Shown: in pieces, positions 1 through 6,681 of the stretch
How positions within the stretch are numbered: position 1 is the first letter of the stretch
Layout: each line of letters starts with the position of its first letter
The notes under the pieces: model-generated
What the model was told of the DNA's origin: nothing
Databases searched by the model: none
What the model saw: only the letters and a program-made list of their open reading frames with translations
Made by a program: the position numbers and the translations under genes
Source: Phyllobacteriaceae bacterium
Lineage (GTDB): Bacteria; Pseudomonadota; Alphaproteobacteria; Rhizobiales; Rhizobiaceae
DNA length: 6,875 bases
NCBI GenBank assembly: GCA_024645155.1
Contig: JAHEGF010000180.1
Location: forward strand, 1-6,875
Direction of reading: 5' to 3'

Positions 1-375
1 TCAATGCAATATTCGTGGGGAAGCAATGCCGGGATCCAGATGATCCATGAAGTCGCCGGGAATATCGCCGGTCACGGTGGAGTGGTCATGAACCCGGTCG
101 CCGCCGAAAAGCTTGGGCTGAGCGAAGGCGATCTGGTGGAGATTTCCTCGCCGCTGAGCAAGACCAAAGGCGCCGTAATCGTGCGCCAAGGCATCCGCCC
201 CGATACGCTTCTGATGATCGGCCAGTTCGACCATTGGGCAACACCCTTTGCCAAGGACCATAACGCGCCAAGCATGAATGCGCTAATGCCGATGATGCTC
301 GAATTGACCGACGCAACCGGATCGGGTGCCGATCTGGTCAAGGTTGCGGTCAAACCGATTGGCGGTGCGCCGTGA
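1..375 (+). CDS. padB: Phenylacetyl-CoA:acceptor oxidoreductase, molybdopterin catalytic subunit (PadB-like), C-terminal end only
   Basis: The reading frame is open from the first base and ends at TGA 373-375, so this is the last 124 codons of a gene that begins outside the window; the ATG at 4 is probably internal. The visible part matches the molybdopterin-dinucleotide-binding C-terminal domain of the DMSO reductase superfamily: a segment MNPVAAEKLGLSEGDLVEI (about residues 30-48 of the fragment) is the typical 'place a substrate in the cofactor tunnel' signature of this domain, followed by a beta-rich stretch and a G-Q-F-D-H-W segment. The family alone would allow many substrates. The PadB assignment rests on the next two genes, an iron-sulfur/membrane-anchor subunit and phenylacetate-CoA ligase, the arrangement known from the pad clusters of Thauera and Aromatoleum. 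The known enzyme oxidises phenylacetyl-CoA to phenylglyoxylate at the membrane. The domain call is firm; the substrate is inferred. Confidence 0.72.
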   Translation, partial: SMQYSWGSNAGIQMIHEVAGNIAGHGGVVMNPVAAEKLGLSEGDLVEISSPLSKTKGAVIVRQGIRPDTLLMIGQFDHWATPFAKDHNAPSMNALMPMMLELTDATGSGADLVKVAVKPIGGAP

Positions 376-1967
376 CCCGGTATGCAATTGTTGCCGATCT
401 GAACCGTTGCGTCGGCTGCCAGACATGCACAGCGGCTTGCAAACACGCAAATGCCACGGCTCCGGGTATTCAATGGCGCAAGGTGCTTGATGTTGAAACC
501 GGCGAATTTCCTGATGTTCGGCGGTCATTTGTACCCGTCGGGTGCATGCAATGCGATGACCCGCCTTGCCTCGATGTCTGTCCCTCAACCGCAACCGGCA
601 AACGTGCCGACGGTATCGTTACCATCGACTATGACATGTGCATCGGATGCGCCTATTGTGCAGTAGCCTGTCCCTATCAGGCCCGTTCGCGTGTCGATTC
701 ACCAGCAGCGGCCTATGGAAACGGGCAAATGCGCCAGGAAGCGTTACGCGAGGATCCCAAGCGCATTGGTGTCGCGCAAAAATGCACGTTTTGCATCGAC
801 AAGATCGATGCCGGCCTTGCAGCCGGGCTGGTGCCCGGAATCGATCCGGATGCAACACCGGCTTGCGTAGGTTCGTGCATTGCCGGTGCGCTCCATTTCG
901 GCGATGTGGAAGACCACGACAGCAATGTTTCGAAATTGCTGGCGGATCACGAACATTACCGCATGCACGAGGAACTGGGGACTGGCCCCGGAATTTACTA
1001 TTTGTGGAAGGGCAAGGCAGGCAATCCTGAAAGTGAAACTGAAATGCAGGCCGGAGCTGAATTGATTGCAAAGCCCGTCGGAATGGCAGCTGTCAGCCCG
1101 TCACAACAAAAAAGCTGGGACTGGCGGGCGGCGGCCAATTTCATACTTGGCGGTGCTGGAAGCGGTTTGCTTGTCATTTCGATGATCGCCGGACTGGCAG
1201 GGTTCGATGTGGCGCTGCCGGTATTGGCTGCACTGGCACTGGCCGGACTTGGCCTGTTTTGTGTCTGGCTTGAAATCGGGCGCCCGTGGCGGTTCATCAA
1301 TGTATATTTTCACGCCCGCCGTTCATGGATGACGCGTGAAGCATTCGCGGCCTTGCCGTTGTTCGCCTTTGGACTGTTGTCGGTTGCGACCGGCTTGAAA
1401 ACGACGCTTGTCGCGGCAGCGGTCAGTGCCGCGCTCTTTGCCTATTGCCAGGCCCGGATACTGCAGGCGGCCAAGGGTATTCCAGCTTGGCGTCATCCAC
1501 GAATTGTTCCGCTGATGCTATCGACGGCTGTAGCGGAAGGTGTGGCGCTGTTTTCGCTATTCGCTGTTCTTACCAGTTATGATATTTCCGCGCTTCGCCT
1601 GCTAGCGCTTGCGTTGATCGCGGCCATAGCGGTCAGATGCCTCGCTTGGCTGGCTTATCGCCTGGCGCTCGGTGCGGAAGGTGCGCCAACCAAAACACTA
1701 GAAACATTTGATTCCAGCACGATCAATCTCTCTTTCGCGCAGCAACTCGTGCCGGCGGGGTTTGCTGTAGCCGGGCTGCTTGCGGTTCAGGTGATGCCCG
1801 TTTTTCTGGTGCTAGCGGCTTTCGCTGTATTGGCAAGCGGCTGGCTTTTCAAATTTGGTCTGATCGTGAATGCAGGATTCAATCAAGGCTTCGCCTTCGA
1901 ACGCATGCCCGCGCGAGGTGCGGGAACAAGTGCACGTGGGATAAAGCCTGGCTGGTCCGTGTCTTAA
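372..1967 (+). CDS. padC: Phenylacetyl-CoA:acceptor oxidoreductase, fused iron-sulfur (PadC) and membrane-anchor (PadD) subunit
   Basis: A 531-residue protein in two parts. Residues 1-215 are a DmsB-type electron-transfer subunit with sixteen cysteines in four groups (C13/16/19/23, C58/61/66/70, C90/93/96/100, C138/141/165/169), enough for four [4Fe-4S] clusters. After a linker at about 216-250, residues 256-500 form a hydrophobic DmsC/NrfD-type quinone-interacting anchor with about seven or eight predicted helices (roughly 256-276, 280-302, 324-342, 345-363, 378-400, 405-431 and a long 460-499 block), a GRP motif at 303-305 and a short basic tail ending in G-I-K-P-G-W. The start is GTG at 372, whose GTGA overlaps the stop of the preceding catalytic subunit, so the two are probably translationally coupled. 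No signal peptide is visible, as expected for a cytoplasm-facing enzyme with a CoA substrate. It would pass electrons from the molybdenum subunit to the quinone pool. In the characterised Thauera enzyme these are two separate subunits of about 27 and 26 kDa, so the fusion is unusual. The frame is open across the junction, so a simple missed stop is not the explanation. Confidence 0.8.
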   Translation: MTRYAIVADLNRCVGCQTCTAACKHANATAPGIQWRKVLDVETGEFPDVRRSFVPVGCMQCDDPPCLDVCPSTATGKRADGIVTIDYDMCIGCAYCAVACPYQARSRVDSPAAAYGNGQMRQEALREDPKRIGVAQKCTFCIDKIDAGLAAGLVPGIDPDATPACVGSCIAGALHFGDVEDHDSNVSKLLADHEHYRMHEELGTGPGIYYLWKGKAGNPESETEMQAGAELIAKPVGMAAVSPSQQKSWDWRAAANFILGGAGSGLLVISMIAGLAGFDVALPVLAALALAGLGLFCVWLEIGRPWRFINVYFHARRSWMTREAFAALPLFAFGLLSVATGLKTTLVAAAVSAALFAYCQARILQAAKGIPAWRHPRIVPLMLSTAVAEGVALFSLFAVLTSYDISALRLLALALIAAIAVRCLAWLAYRLALGAEGAPTKTLETFDSSTINLSFAQQLVPAGFAVAGLLAVQVMPVFLVLAAFAVLASGWLFKFGLIVNAGFNQGFAFERMPARGAGTSARGIKPGWSVS

Positions 1968-2000
1968 CAAGCCTGCTTGGCGGTTATGGCCGCAATAGAT

Positions 2001-2007
2001 AGGAGGG
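2001..2007 (+). promoter_or_regulatory. Strong Shine-Dalgarno AGGAGGG of the CoA ligase gene
   Basis: AGGAGGG directly abuts an ATG at 2008 and lies seven bases (counted from AGGAGG, 2001-2006) before a second in-frame ATG at 2014. A ribosome needs a spacer of about 5-9 bases, so the site favours 2014 as the true start. It sits in a 40-45 base gap after the PadCD gene with no obvious terminator, so the ligase is probably on the same transcript but is initiated independently. Confidence 0.75.
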
Positions 2008-2013
2008 ATGCAA

Positions 2014-3354
2014 ATGGGCGCTCGTCCAATACCCGCTGAAAGGTCCGATGCGGGGTTCATGTTCGACAAGGATGTGGAAACCATGCCACGAGCGTTGTTG
2101 GCTGATCTACAGGCAGATAGGCTGAAGTGGAGCATTGCGCGCGCCTACGAAAACGTTCCCCATTACCGGCGCGCCTTCGACAGGGCGGGCGTCGTTCCGG
2201 AACGCCTGAACTCCGTGGCGGATCTGAAGCATTTTCCGTTTACGGTCAAAACGGATTTACGTGACAATTATCCCTTCGCGATGTTTGCTTCCCCGCACTC
2301 TGAGCTTATCAGGTTGCACGCATCATCGGGCACGACCGGTAAACCAACGGTAGTGGGTTATACCGCCGGGGACATCGACCGGTGGTCGGGCCTGATGGCC
2401 CGCTCCATGGCCGCAGCGGGCGCGCGGCCAGGCGATGTTGTGCACAATGCCTATGGCTACGGTCTTTTTACCGGCGGTTTGGGAGCGCATTACGGCGCGG
2501 AGCGGCTCGGATGTGTCGTGGTACCGGTTTCCGGTGGCGGCACCGAACGCCAGGTGATGCTGTTGCAGGATTTCGGGGCAGCGGTGCTGTGTTCAACACC
2601 GTCCTATGCACTGAACATTGCCGAGGTTGCCGAACAACAGGGGGTTGATCTCAAATCACTACCGTTACGATGCGGCATATTTGGTGCCGAACCATGGAGC
2701 GAGGAAATGCGTGTGGAACTCGACCGCCGTTTGGGTATCACATCAGTCGATATTTACGGGCTTTCCGAGATCATGGGTCCAGGCGTTGCCTGTGAGTGCC
2801 GGCATGCGCGTGCGGGGCTGCATGGGTGGGAAGATCATTTCCTGTTTGAAATTATCGATCCCGAAACACTTGAACCGCTGCCAATGGGCGAATCCGGGGA
2901 ACTCGTGATTACCACGCTCACCAAGGAAGCGTTGCCCATGATACGCTACAGGACGCGCGACATTACGCGGCTTACCGATGAACAATGCGCTTGCGGGCGC
3001 AGCCATGTGCGCATCATGCGGGTTACTGGCCGAGATGACGACATGATGATTATCCGCGGAGTCAACGTCTATCCGTCGCAGATCGAGGCTGTTCTGGTGG
3101 GTCTCCCCAGCCTGTCACCGCACTACCAGATCGTGCTGAGCAAAGACGGCGCGCTGGAAACCATGACGGTGGAAGTGGAGATTGCGCCGGACACCCCAGC
3201 AGGCGATGGCGATCTGGAAGCCAATGCGCGCGAGGTGCGCCATCACATCAAGTCGATTATCGGTGTAACATGCGCCGTCGTTGCCAAACGGCCAGGTGAA
3301 TTGCCGCGTTCGGAAGGCAAGGCGGTTCGCGTTCGTGACCTTAGGGAAAAATAG
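2014..3354 (+). CDS. paaK: Phenylacetate-CoA ligase (PaaK/PadJ family, AMP-forming)
   Basis: This ANL-superfamily adenylate-forming enzyme would activate phenylacetate with ATP and CoA to phenylacetyl-CoA in the cytoplasm, making the substrate for the PadBCD enzyme encoded just upstream. With the start at 2014 it has 446 residues, normal for the short PaaK type. Visible motifs: the phosphate-binding loop SSGTTGK at about 104-110; YGLSE at 248-252, which ends the adenine-binding strand; YRTRD, then GRDDDMMIIRGVNVYP at 339-354, the hinge and start of the small C-terminal domain; and a C-terminal K436 in EGKAVR, in the place of the lysine that catalyses adenylation. C-E-C and C-A-C-G-R elements typical of PaaK-like ligases are also present. 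The start at 2014 is chosen over ATG 2008 by Shine-Dalgarno spacing. In pad clusters the equivalent gene is called padJ. Related ligases act on benzoate, anthranilate or other aryl acids, so phenylacetate is supported mainly by the PadBCD neighbours. Confidence 0.88.
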   Translation: MGARPIPAERSDAGFMFDKDVETMPRALLADLQADRLKWSIARAYENVPHYRRAFDRAGVVPERLNSVADLKHFPFTVKTDLRDNYPFAMFASPHSELIRLHASSGTTGKPTVVGYTAGDIDRWSGLMARSMAAAGARPGDVVHNAYGYGLFTGGLGAHYGAERLGCVVVPVSGGGTERQVMLLQDFGAAVLCSTPSYALNIAEVAEQQGVDLKSLPLRCGIFGAEPWSEEMRVELDRRLGITSVDIYGLSEIMGPGVACECRHARAGLHGWEDHFLFEIIDPETLEPLPMGESGELVITTLTKEALPMIRYRTRDITRLTDEQCACGRSHVRIMRVTGRDDDMMIIRGVNVYPSQIEAVLVGLPSLSPHYQIVLSKDGALETMTVEVEIAPDTPAGDGDLEANAREVRHHIKSIIGVTCAVVAKRPGELPRSEGKAVRVRDLREK

Positions 3355-3357
3355 TCC

Positions 3358-3376
3358 GCTTCCCGGGCCGGAAAGC
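3358..3376. terminator. Possible bidirectional hairpin between convergent genes
   Basis: The 40-base gap between the ligase stop and the stop of the ferritin-like gene on the other strand contains GCTTCC, a six-base CGGGCC centre and GGAAAGC, an imperfect inverted repeat with one bulged base. It lies where a shared terminator would be expected, just after both genes. No T-run follows on either strand, so it is not a canonical intrinsic terminator. Confidence 0.22.
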
Positions 3377-3394
3377 AGCGAACAGGCAGTAGTG

Positions 3395-3925
3395 CTATTC
3401 CGGTGAAACCGGCGGATCGAGATCTTCGCGCTGGCGCTCTTCCGATTCCGGATACTTGCTCAATTCCCGCAGAACCAGTTCGACATGCTCTTCCTCTTCT
3501 TCCGCAAATTCGGCGGCGAATCCCTTTACCTCCTCGTCGGTTGTCACCTTCAGGATATGGTTGAAGAAAGCAAACGCATTTTGCTCGGCGCGCAGCGCAA
3601 GTTGAAGCGCCTGCCGGGGCGTCATCAGGTAGTGCATGTCGCCCATGTCGAGCGCTTCGGGACTTTCTTCACCCGGGAACTTGAAATCCACTGGCCGGAT
3701 TTCGGGAATGTCCATTCCCTTCATCTGTTCGGCAATATCGTTTGCGTGCAACCCTTCAATCCGTGACAGTTCGCGAAACAGCCTTGCCAGACCTGTATTG
3801 TTGTGGGTTTCCATCTGATCAGCCAGAAAGTCGTAGCGTTCTTGGGCATCAAGTTCCATCTGGTATGCGTGGGCAAGCAGTTCGCCGGCGGATGATATCG
3901 GCGCGATGTTGTCATTGGTCGTCAT
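3395..3925 (-). CDS. Ferritin-like diiron protein (rubrerythrin/bacterioferritin-like, no rubredoxin domain)
   Basis: A 176-residue, mostly helical acidic protein with the ligand pattern of a ferritin-like four-helix bundle. Helix 1 carries E24, helix 2 the E57-x-x-H60 pair, helix 3 E114, and helix 4 the E144-x-x-H147 pair inside an unusually acidic run (E142-E146). That gives four carboxylates and two histidines. By comparison with rubrerythrin the extra glutamate three residues after E114 is replaced by alanine, and the C-terminal rubredoxin domain is absent; the tail is charged and proline-rich instead. The start ATG 3925-3923 overlaps the korB stop (ATGA), with GAGGAA at 3934-3939 as a well-spaced Shine-Dalgarno site, so it is the third gene of the korAB operon. 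Possible roles are peroxide or oxygen removal to protect the oxygen-sensitive oxidoreductase and downstream reductase, or iron supply. Neither can be decided from sequence. The fold call is firmer than the role. Confidence 0.75.
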   Translation of the reverse strand: MTTNDNIAPISSAGELLAHAYQMELDAQERYDFLADQMETHNNTGLARLFRELSRIEGLHANDIAEQMKGMDIPEIRPVDFKFPGEESPEALDMGDMHYLMTPRQALQLALRAEQNAFAFFNHILKVTTDEEVKGFAAEFAEEEEEHVELVLRELSKYPESEERQREDLDPPVSPE

Positions 3926-4755
3926 ACTGCGAATTCCTCGCCCAAAATTGCCGGATCCTTAAAGGTGTCCTCGACGTGGATATCATAGGGCTTGCGCTTG
4001 CCGCGATAGAGGATGCCGACATTGAATCCATCGTCGGTCATGATCCTGCGGGCAGCCCGGGCCGGATCGTCAGTTGCCTCTACCGACGCGCTGTGTGTTT
4101 GTGTTTTCCACGAGCTTTCATCCGGGCGGAATGTGACGCAGGGGCTCAATATCTCAACAAAGGAGAACCCAGGATGGCGCACGGCCTCAACAATTGTCTG
4201 GGTAGTTGCCTTGATGTTGCCGGAAAACGAGCGGGCAACAAAATTGGCGCCGGATGCAAGGGCAATGACCAGCGGATGAAACGGACTTAGGCCAGTACCG
4301 CCAGGGGAAAGGGCGCTATCCCAATCGGGCTCTGTCGTCGGCGAGGGTTGGCCCTTGGTCATGCCATAGACGCGATTATCCATGACAATATAGGTCATGT
4401 CGATATTGCGCCGGCAGGCATGTAGGAAATGGTTGCCGCCGATTGAAAAACCATCGCCGTCGCCGCTCATCACCATGACCGTCAAGTCAGGTCGCGCAAC
4501 CTTGAGGCCGGCGCCGAGTGCCAGCGACCGGCCATGAACACCATGAAAGCCGTAGCAATTCGTGTAGGCGGGAATTCGCGAGGAACAACCGATCCCGGAA
4601 ATGACCGCTATTTTTTCCGGCGGCGTTCCAAGTTCGGCCAGTGCCTTGGTGGCCGAAAGCAGAACGTGGAAATCACCGCAACCAGGGCACCAGATTGGTG
4701 TGATATCCGACTTGTAGTCTCCAGCCTTGAAGGCAGGTTGCTGCTGGACATTCAT
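3922..4755 (-). CDS. korB: 2-oxoacid:ferredoxin oxidoreductase, beta subunit (KorB-like, thiamine diphosphate-binding)
   Basis: A 277-residue beta subunit that binds thiamine diphosphate and one [4Fe-4S] cluster. The cofactor motif GDGDGFSIGGNH spans residues 98-109. The four cysteines expected to hold the cluster are C23 and C26 (in WCPGCGDF), C57 (in GIGCSSR) and C206 (in SPCVTF). A YGMTKGQPSPTT segment at 130-141 is typical of the family. With KorA it would oxidatively decarboxylate 2-oxoglutarate to succinyl-CoA and CO2 while reducing ferredoxin. In Thauera this supplies the low-potential electrons for benzoyl-CoA reductase. Start choice: a TTG at 4767 would add four residues, but ATG at 4755 forms an ATGA overlap with the korA stop and has GGAAA five bases upstream, so 4755 is preferred. 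No ferredoxin or NADP-linked KorC subunit is visible in this operon. Other 2-oxoacids cannot be excluded as substrate; the presence of had next door supports 2-oxoglutarate. Confidence 0.87.
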   Translation of the reverse strand: MNVQQQPAFKAGDYKSDITPIWCPGCGDFHVLLSATKALAELGTPPEKIAVISGIGCSSRIPAYTNCYGFHGVHGRSLALGAGLKVARPDLTVMVMSGDGDGFSIGGNHFLHACRRNIDMTYIVMDNRVYGMTKGQPSPTTEPDWDSALSPGGTGLSPFHPLVIALASGANFVARSFSGNIKATTQTIVEAVRHPGFSFVEILSPCVTFRPDESSWKTQTHSASVEATDDPARAARRIMTDDGFNVGILYRGKRKPYDIHVEDTFKDPAILGEEFAV

Positions 4756-6548
4756 GATGATTTCCAATCGCGGATTTGATCGCAGATTTCTTTGGGGCCG
4801 ATCGGTTGCGGACCCGGCCGGTGGAAATGCCGGATCTCTCCTGGCAAATCACATTTGGCGCGGAGGTATTGGTGGAACTGACCGGAATGGGTCTGCTCGA
4901 CAATCAACGTGCGCGCGGTTTCGCCGAGTTCAGTTAGTAATTCCTGTTTGCGAAGCGGCGCTATGAGCCGCATTGCAATCAGTTTGACGGAGATCCCCTC
5001 GTTTGACAGCAACCGCATTGCCTCGCGAGCCGGACCGGCAAGCGACCCCCAGGTCAACAGGTTGAACTCAGGTGGTGACTTGTCCCGAACATTGTGTTCA
5101 ATCGCGGCCCAATGCTCGCCGTAGTCGAATTTTTCAACCTTGTCGCGGCGCTTGTCCAATTGCTTCTGGTGATCCTCGCCCTTAGTGGACGGCAGTCCGC
5201 GGATGCTGTGGGTCAGACCGTCAGCGGTGTATTGGCCACCGGGCAATCCCGGGACTGCCATTGGCGAAATGTTGTCATCGGTGAAGGCATAGCGGTTATA
5301 TCCTTCCTCGGACACCGACTTGACGGTTTTGCGTTCGGCGATGAAGCCGTTGTCGATCGGGCTATCGATCAGCGCTCGGGCCTGACCGATGGACTGGTCC
5401 GACAAGATGATTGCTGCAGTCTGCATGGCCTCTGCCAAATAGACTGCCCATTGCGCGGAAAACAGGCAGTCGCGGACACTAAGCGGTGCAACGACGATAT
5501 GGGGCGCATCGCCATGGCAGCCGTAAACAGCAATATTGAGGTCCGACTGTTCAGACTTTGTCGGAATTCCAGTGGACGGACCACCGCGCATGACATCAAC
5601 GACGACGATGGGAACTTCGGAAGCTATTGCCAGGCCCAGGGCCTCTACCATCAGGGATAGGCCTGGCCCCGATGTTGCTGTAATCGAAGCACGTCCGCCA
5701 AACGAGGCCCCGATGGCCATGTTGATTGACGCCAGTTCGTCTTCGGCTTGAAGTAGGGCTCCGCCGATCTTCCGGAGCGATGGCGACAGCCATTCCAGCA
5801 CCTCGGTTGCCGGTGTAATCGGATAGGCTGCTGCAAACCTGACCCCGCCGCGGACGGCACCAAGGCCCACTGCCTCATTGCCTGTTATAAGCCAGCGGCC
5901 GTTTCCATTGGTTGATGGTGCGCGTAGCTGGTAGGATTTTCCATAGGCCCTGGCCTGTTGCATCCCAACTTCAAGACAACGGCGGCTGGCATCGATCGCG
6001 CCCTGTCCCTTGCTTTCAAGTTTCGATGCAATGACGGCCATAACGATTTCAATTGGCAGACCGGCCAGGCCCGCTGCGATACCGGCGGCAATCATATTTT
6101 CACGGCCACCGGGGATGGCGCCGGCAAGTTCCTTTAATTCTGTCTGGGCGAGGGTGGCGCCTGTATTCACAATGATGGCCGGCACTTCACCCGCAGCCGG
6201 GTCGCCAATGGCAAGGGCGTTTTCAGCTAGCGGCATTTCCTTGGCAAAGCGGTCGACATTGCGCCAGTCGATGGCAACAAGGAAATCATATTCCTCTGCC
6301 GGACAGTCGACTGGACGATTCGCCAGACTGATCAAGGCAGCGGCTTCGCCACCGCGAATCTGTGGGCCTACGGAACGCGTCATCAATCCGTACCAACCTG
6401 CCTTGCCGGCTGCCTCGAGGAGAATTGCGCCGGCAGTCAATGCACCGGCACCGCCGCTTCCCACAATCGCAAAAGCTATGCTGTCGCCGGCTGCTTCCGC
6501 GGTTTGTGCAACCGTCTCGCGGTCTCTGACTTTTTCCAATACAGCCAC
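4752..6548 (-). CDS. korA: 2-oxoacid:ferredoxin oxidoreductase, fused gamma-alpha subunit (KorA-like)
   Basis: A 598-residue protein that joins the gamma and alpha domains of 2-oxoacid:ferredoxin oxidoreductases, the standard arrangement for the two-subunit KorAB class. Residues about 24-205 are the gamma domain, with the glycine-rich GSGGAG at 30-35 and PQIRGGE at 62-68. The alpha domain begins near GNEAVGLGA (223-231) and shows YPITPATE (242-249), an acidic E-D-E at 269-271 and TSGPG (292-296), which contact the thiamine cofactor held by the beta subunit. The rest, about 430-598, is the C-terminal domain. The start is GTG at 6548-6546, with AGGGA nine bases upstream (within 6558-6562); no in-frame ATG suits better. 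The stop overlaps the korB start (ATGA, 4752-4755), which indicates translational coupling. It is the first gene of a leftward operon with korB and the ferritin-like gene, divergent from had. The complex probably regenerates reduced ferredoxin for ring reduction. Confidence 0.87.
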   Translation of the reverse strand: MAVLEKVRDRETVAQTAEAAGDSIAFAIVGSGGAGALTAGAILLEAAGKAGWYGLMTRSVGPQIRGGEAAALISLANRPVDCPAEEYDFLVAIDWRNVDRFAKEMPLAENALAIGDPAAGEVPAIIVNTGATLAQTELKELAGAIPGGRENMIAAGIAAGLAGLPIEIVMAVIASKLESKGQGAIDASRRCLEVGMQQARAYGKSYQLRAPSTNGNGRWLITGNEAVGLGAVRGGVRFAAAYPITPATEVLEWLSPSLRKIGGALLQAEDELASINMAIGASFGGRASITATSGPGLSLMVEALGLAIASEVPIVVVDVMRGGPSTGIPTKSEQSDLNIAVYGCHGDAPHIVVAPLSVRDCLFSAQWAVYLAEAMQTAAIILSDQSIGQARALIDSPIDNGFIAERKTVKSVSEEGYNRYAFTDDNISPMAVPGLPGGQYTADGLTHSIRGLPSTKGEDHQKQLDKRRDKVEKFDYGEHWAAIEHNVRDKSPPEFNLLTWGSLAGPAREAMRLLSNEGISVKLIAMRLIAPLRKQELLTELGETARTLIVEQTHSGQFHQYLRAKCDLPGEIRHFHRPGPQPIGPKEICDQIRDWKSS

Positions 6549-6563
6549 GATGTGATTTCCCTA

Positions 6564-6592
6564 TTGACGCTAAATAAGTATTAGAGTACCGT
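6564..6592 (+). promoter_or_regulatory. Weak candidate promoter for had
   Basis: TTGACG at 6564-6569, 17 bases, then TACCGT at 6587-6592. The -35 matches five of six consensus bases; the -10 is poor, with only three. A start near 6599 would leave a leader of about 80 bases before had. An activator would probably be required if this is the real promoter. Confidence 0.2.
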
Positions 6593-6595
6593 TTT

Positions 6596-6624
6596 ACGAT
6601 AATAACAAATTGAGGCACTGTCAA
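6596..6624 (-). promoter_or_regulatory. Candidate sigma-70-type promoter of the korA operon
   Basis: On the minus strand, a perfect TTGACA (complement of 6619-6624) is followed after exactly 17 bases by TATCGT (complement of 6596-6601), which matches four of six bases of the -10 consensus. Transcription would begin near 6589, leaving a leader of about 40 bases before the GTG of korA. This is a motif match only. Confidence 0.38.
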
Positions 6625-6667
6625 CTAACCATTCAGCGCCATTAGAAGACCCGCAATGCGGAATATG

Positions 6668-6676
6668 AAGGGGAAG
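6668..6676 (+). promoter_or_regulatory. Shine-Dalgarno site of had
   Basis: AAGGGGAAG ends five bases before the ATG at 6682; its AGGGGA core (6669-6674) leaves a seven-base spacer. It supports 6682 as the start and shows that had is translated independently of anything upstream. Confidence 0.6.
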
Positions 6677-6681
6677 CAGTA

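Larger units (their letters stand above)
6549..6681. promoter_or_regulatory. Divergent control region between korA and had
   Basis: This 133-base intergenic stretch separates the leftward korA operon from rightward had, and its central part (about 6561-6612) is clearly more AT-rich than the flanking genes. It must hold promoters for both directions. Visible elements are a TTGACA/TATCGT pair facing korA, a weaker TTGACG-based candidate facing had, and a TTGA-N7-TCAA inverted element at 6610-6624 that overlaps the korA -35. The last resembles an FNR/CRP-type half-site pair but has one base too many in the spacer. No protein-coding gene fits here. Confidence 0.6.

Noticed and set aside
1968..2013. 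Search for a promoter or terminator between the PadCD gene and the ligase.
   Set aside because: Beyond the strong ribosome-binding site I see no -35/-10 pair and no hairpin with a T-run, so read-through as one operon is the simplest view.
3742..4290. A 182-codon plus-strand open frame across the ferritin-like gene and korB.
   Set aside because: It is antisense to two well-supported genes and shows no recognisable domain or translation signal.
4756..4767. TTG start at 4767 for korB, adding four residues.
   Set aside because: ATG 4755 sits in an ATGA overlap with the korA stop and has GGAAA at a usable distance, so it is the better start.
6010..6555. A 181-codon open frame on the plus strand, and another at 5094-5660.
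   Set aside because: Both lie antisense to korA, which has full family motifs in its own frame. The composition is what a GC-rich antisense frame gives, and no known domain is apparent.
6610..6624. TTGA-N7-TCAA read as an FNR box.
   Set aside because: FNR sites have six bases between TTGA and TCAA; here there are seven, and the symmetry does not extend beyond the four-base arms. Kept only as part of the control region.
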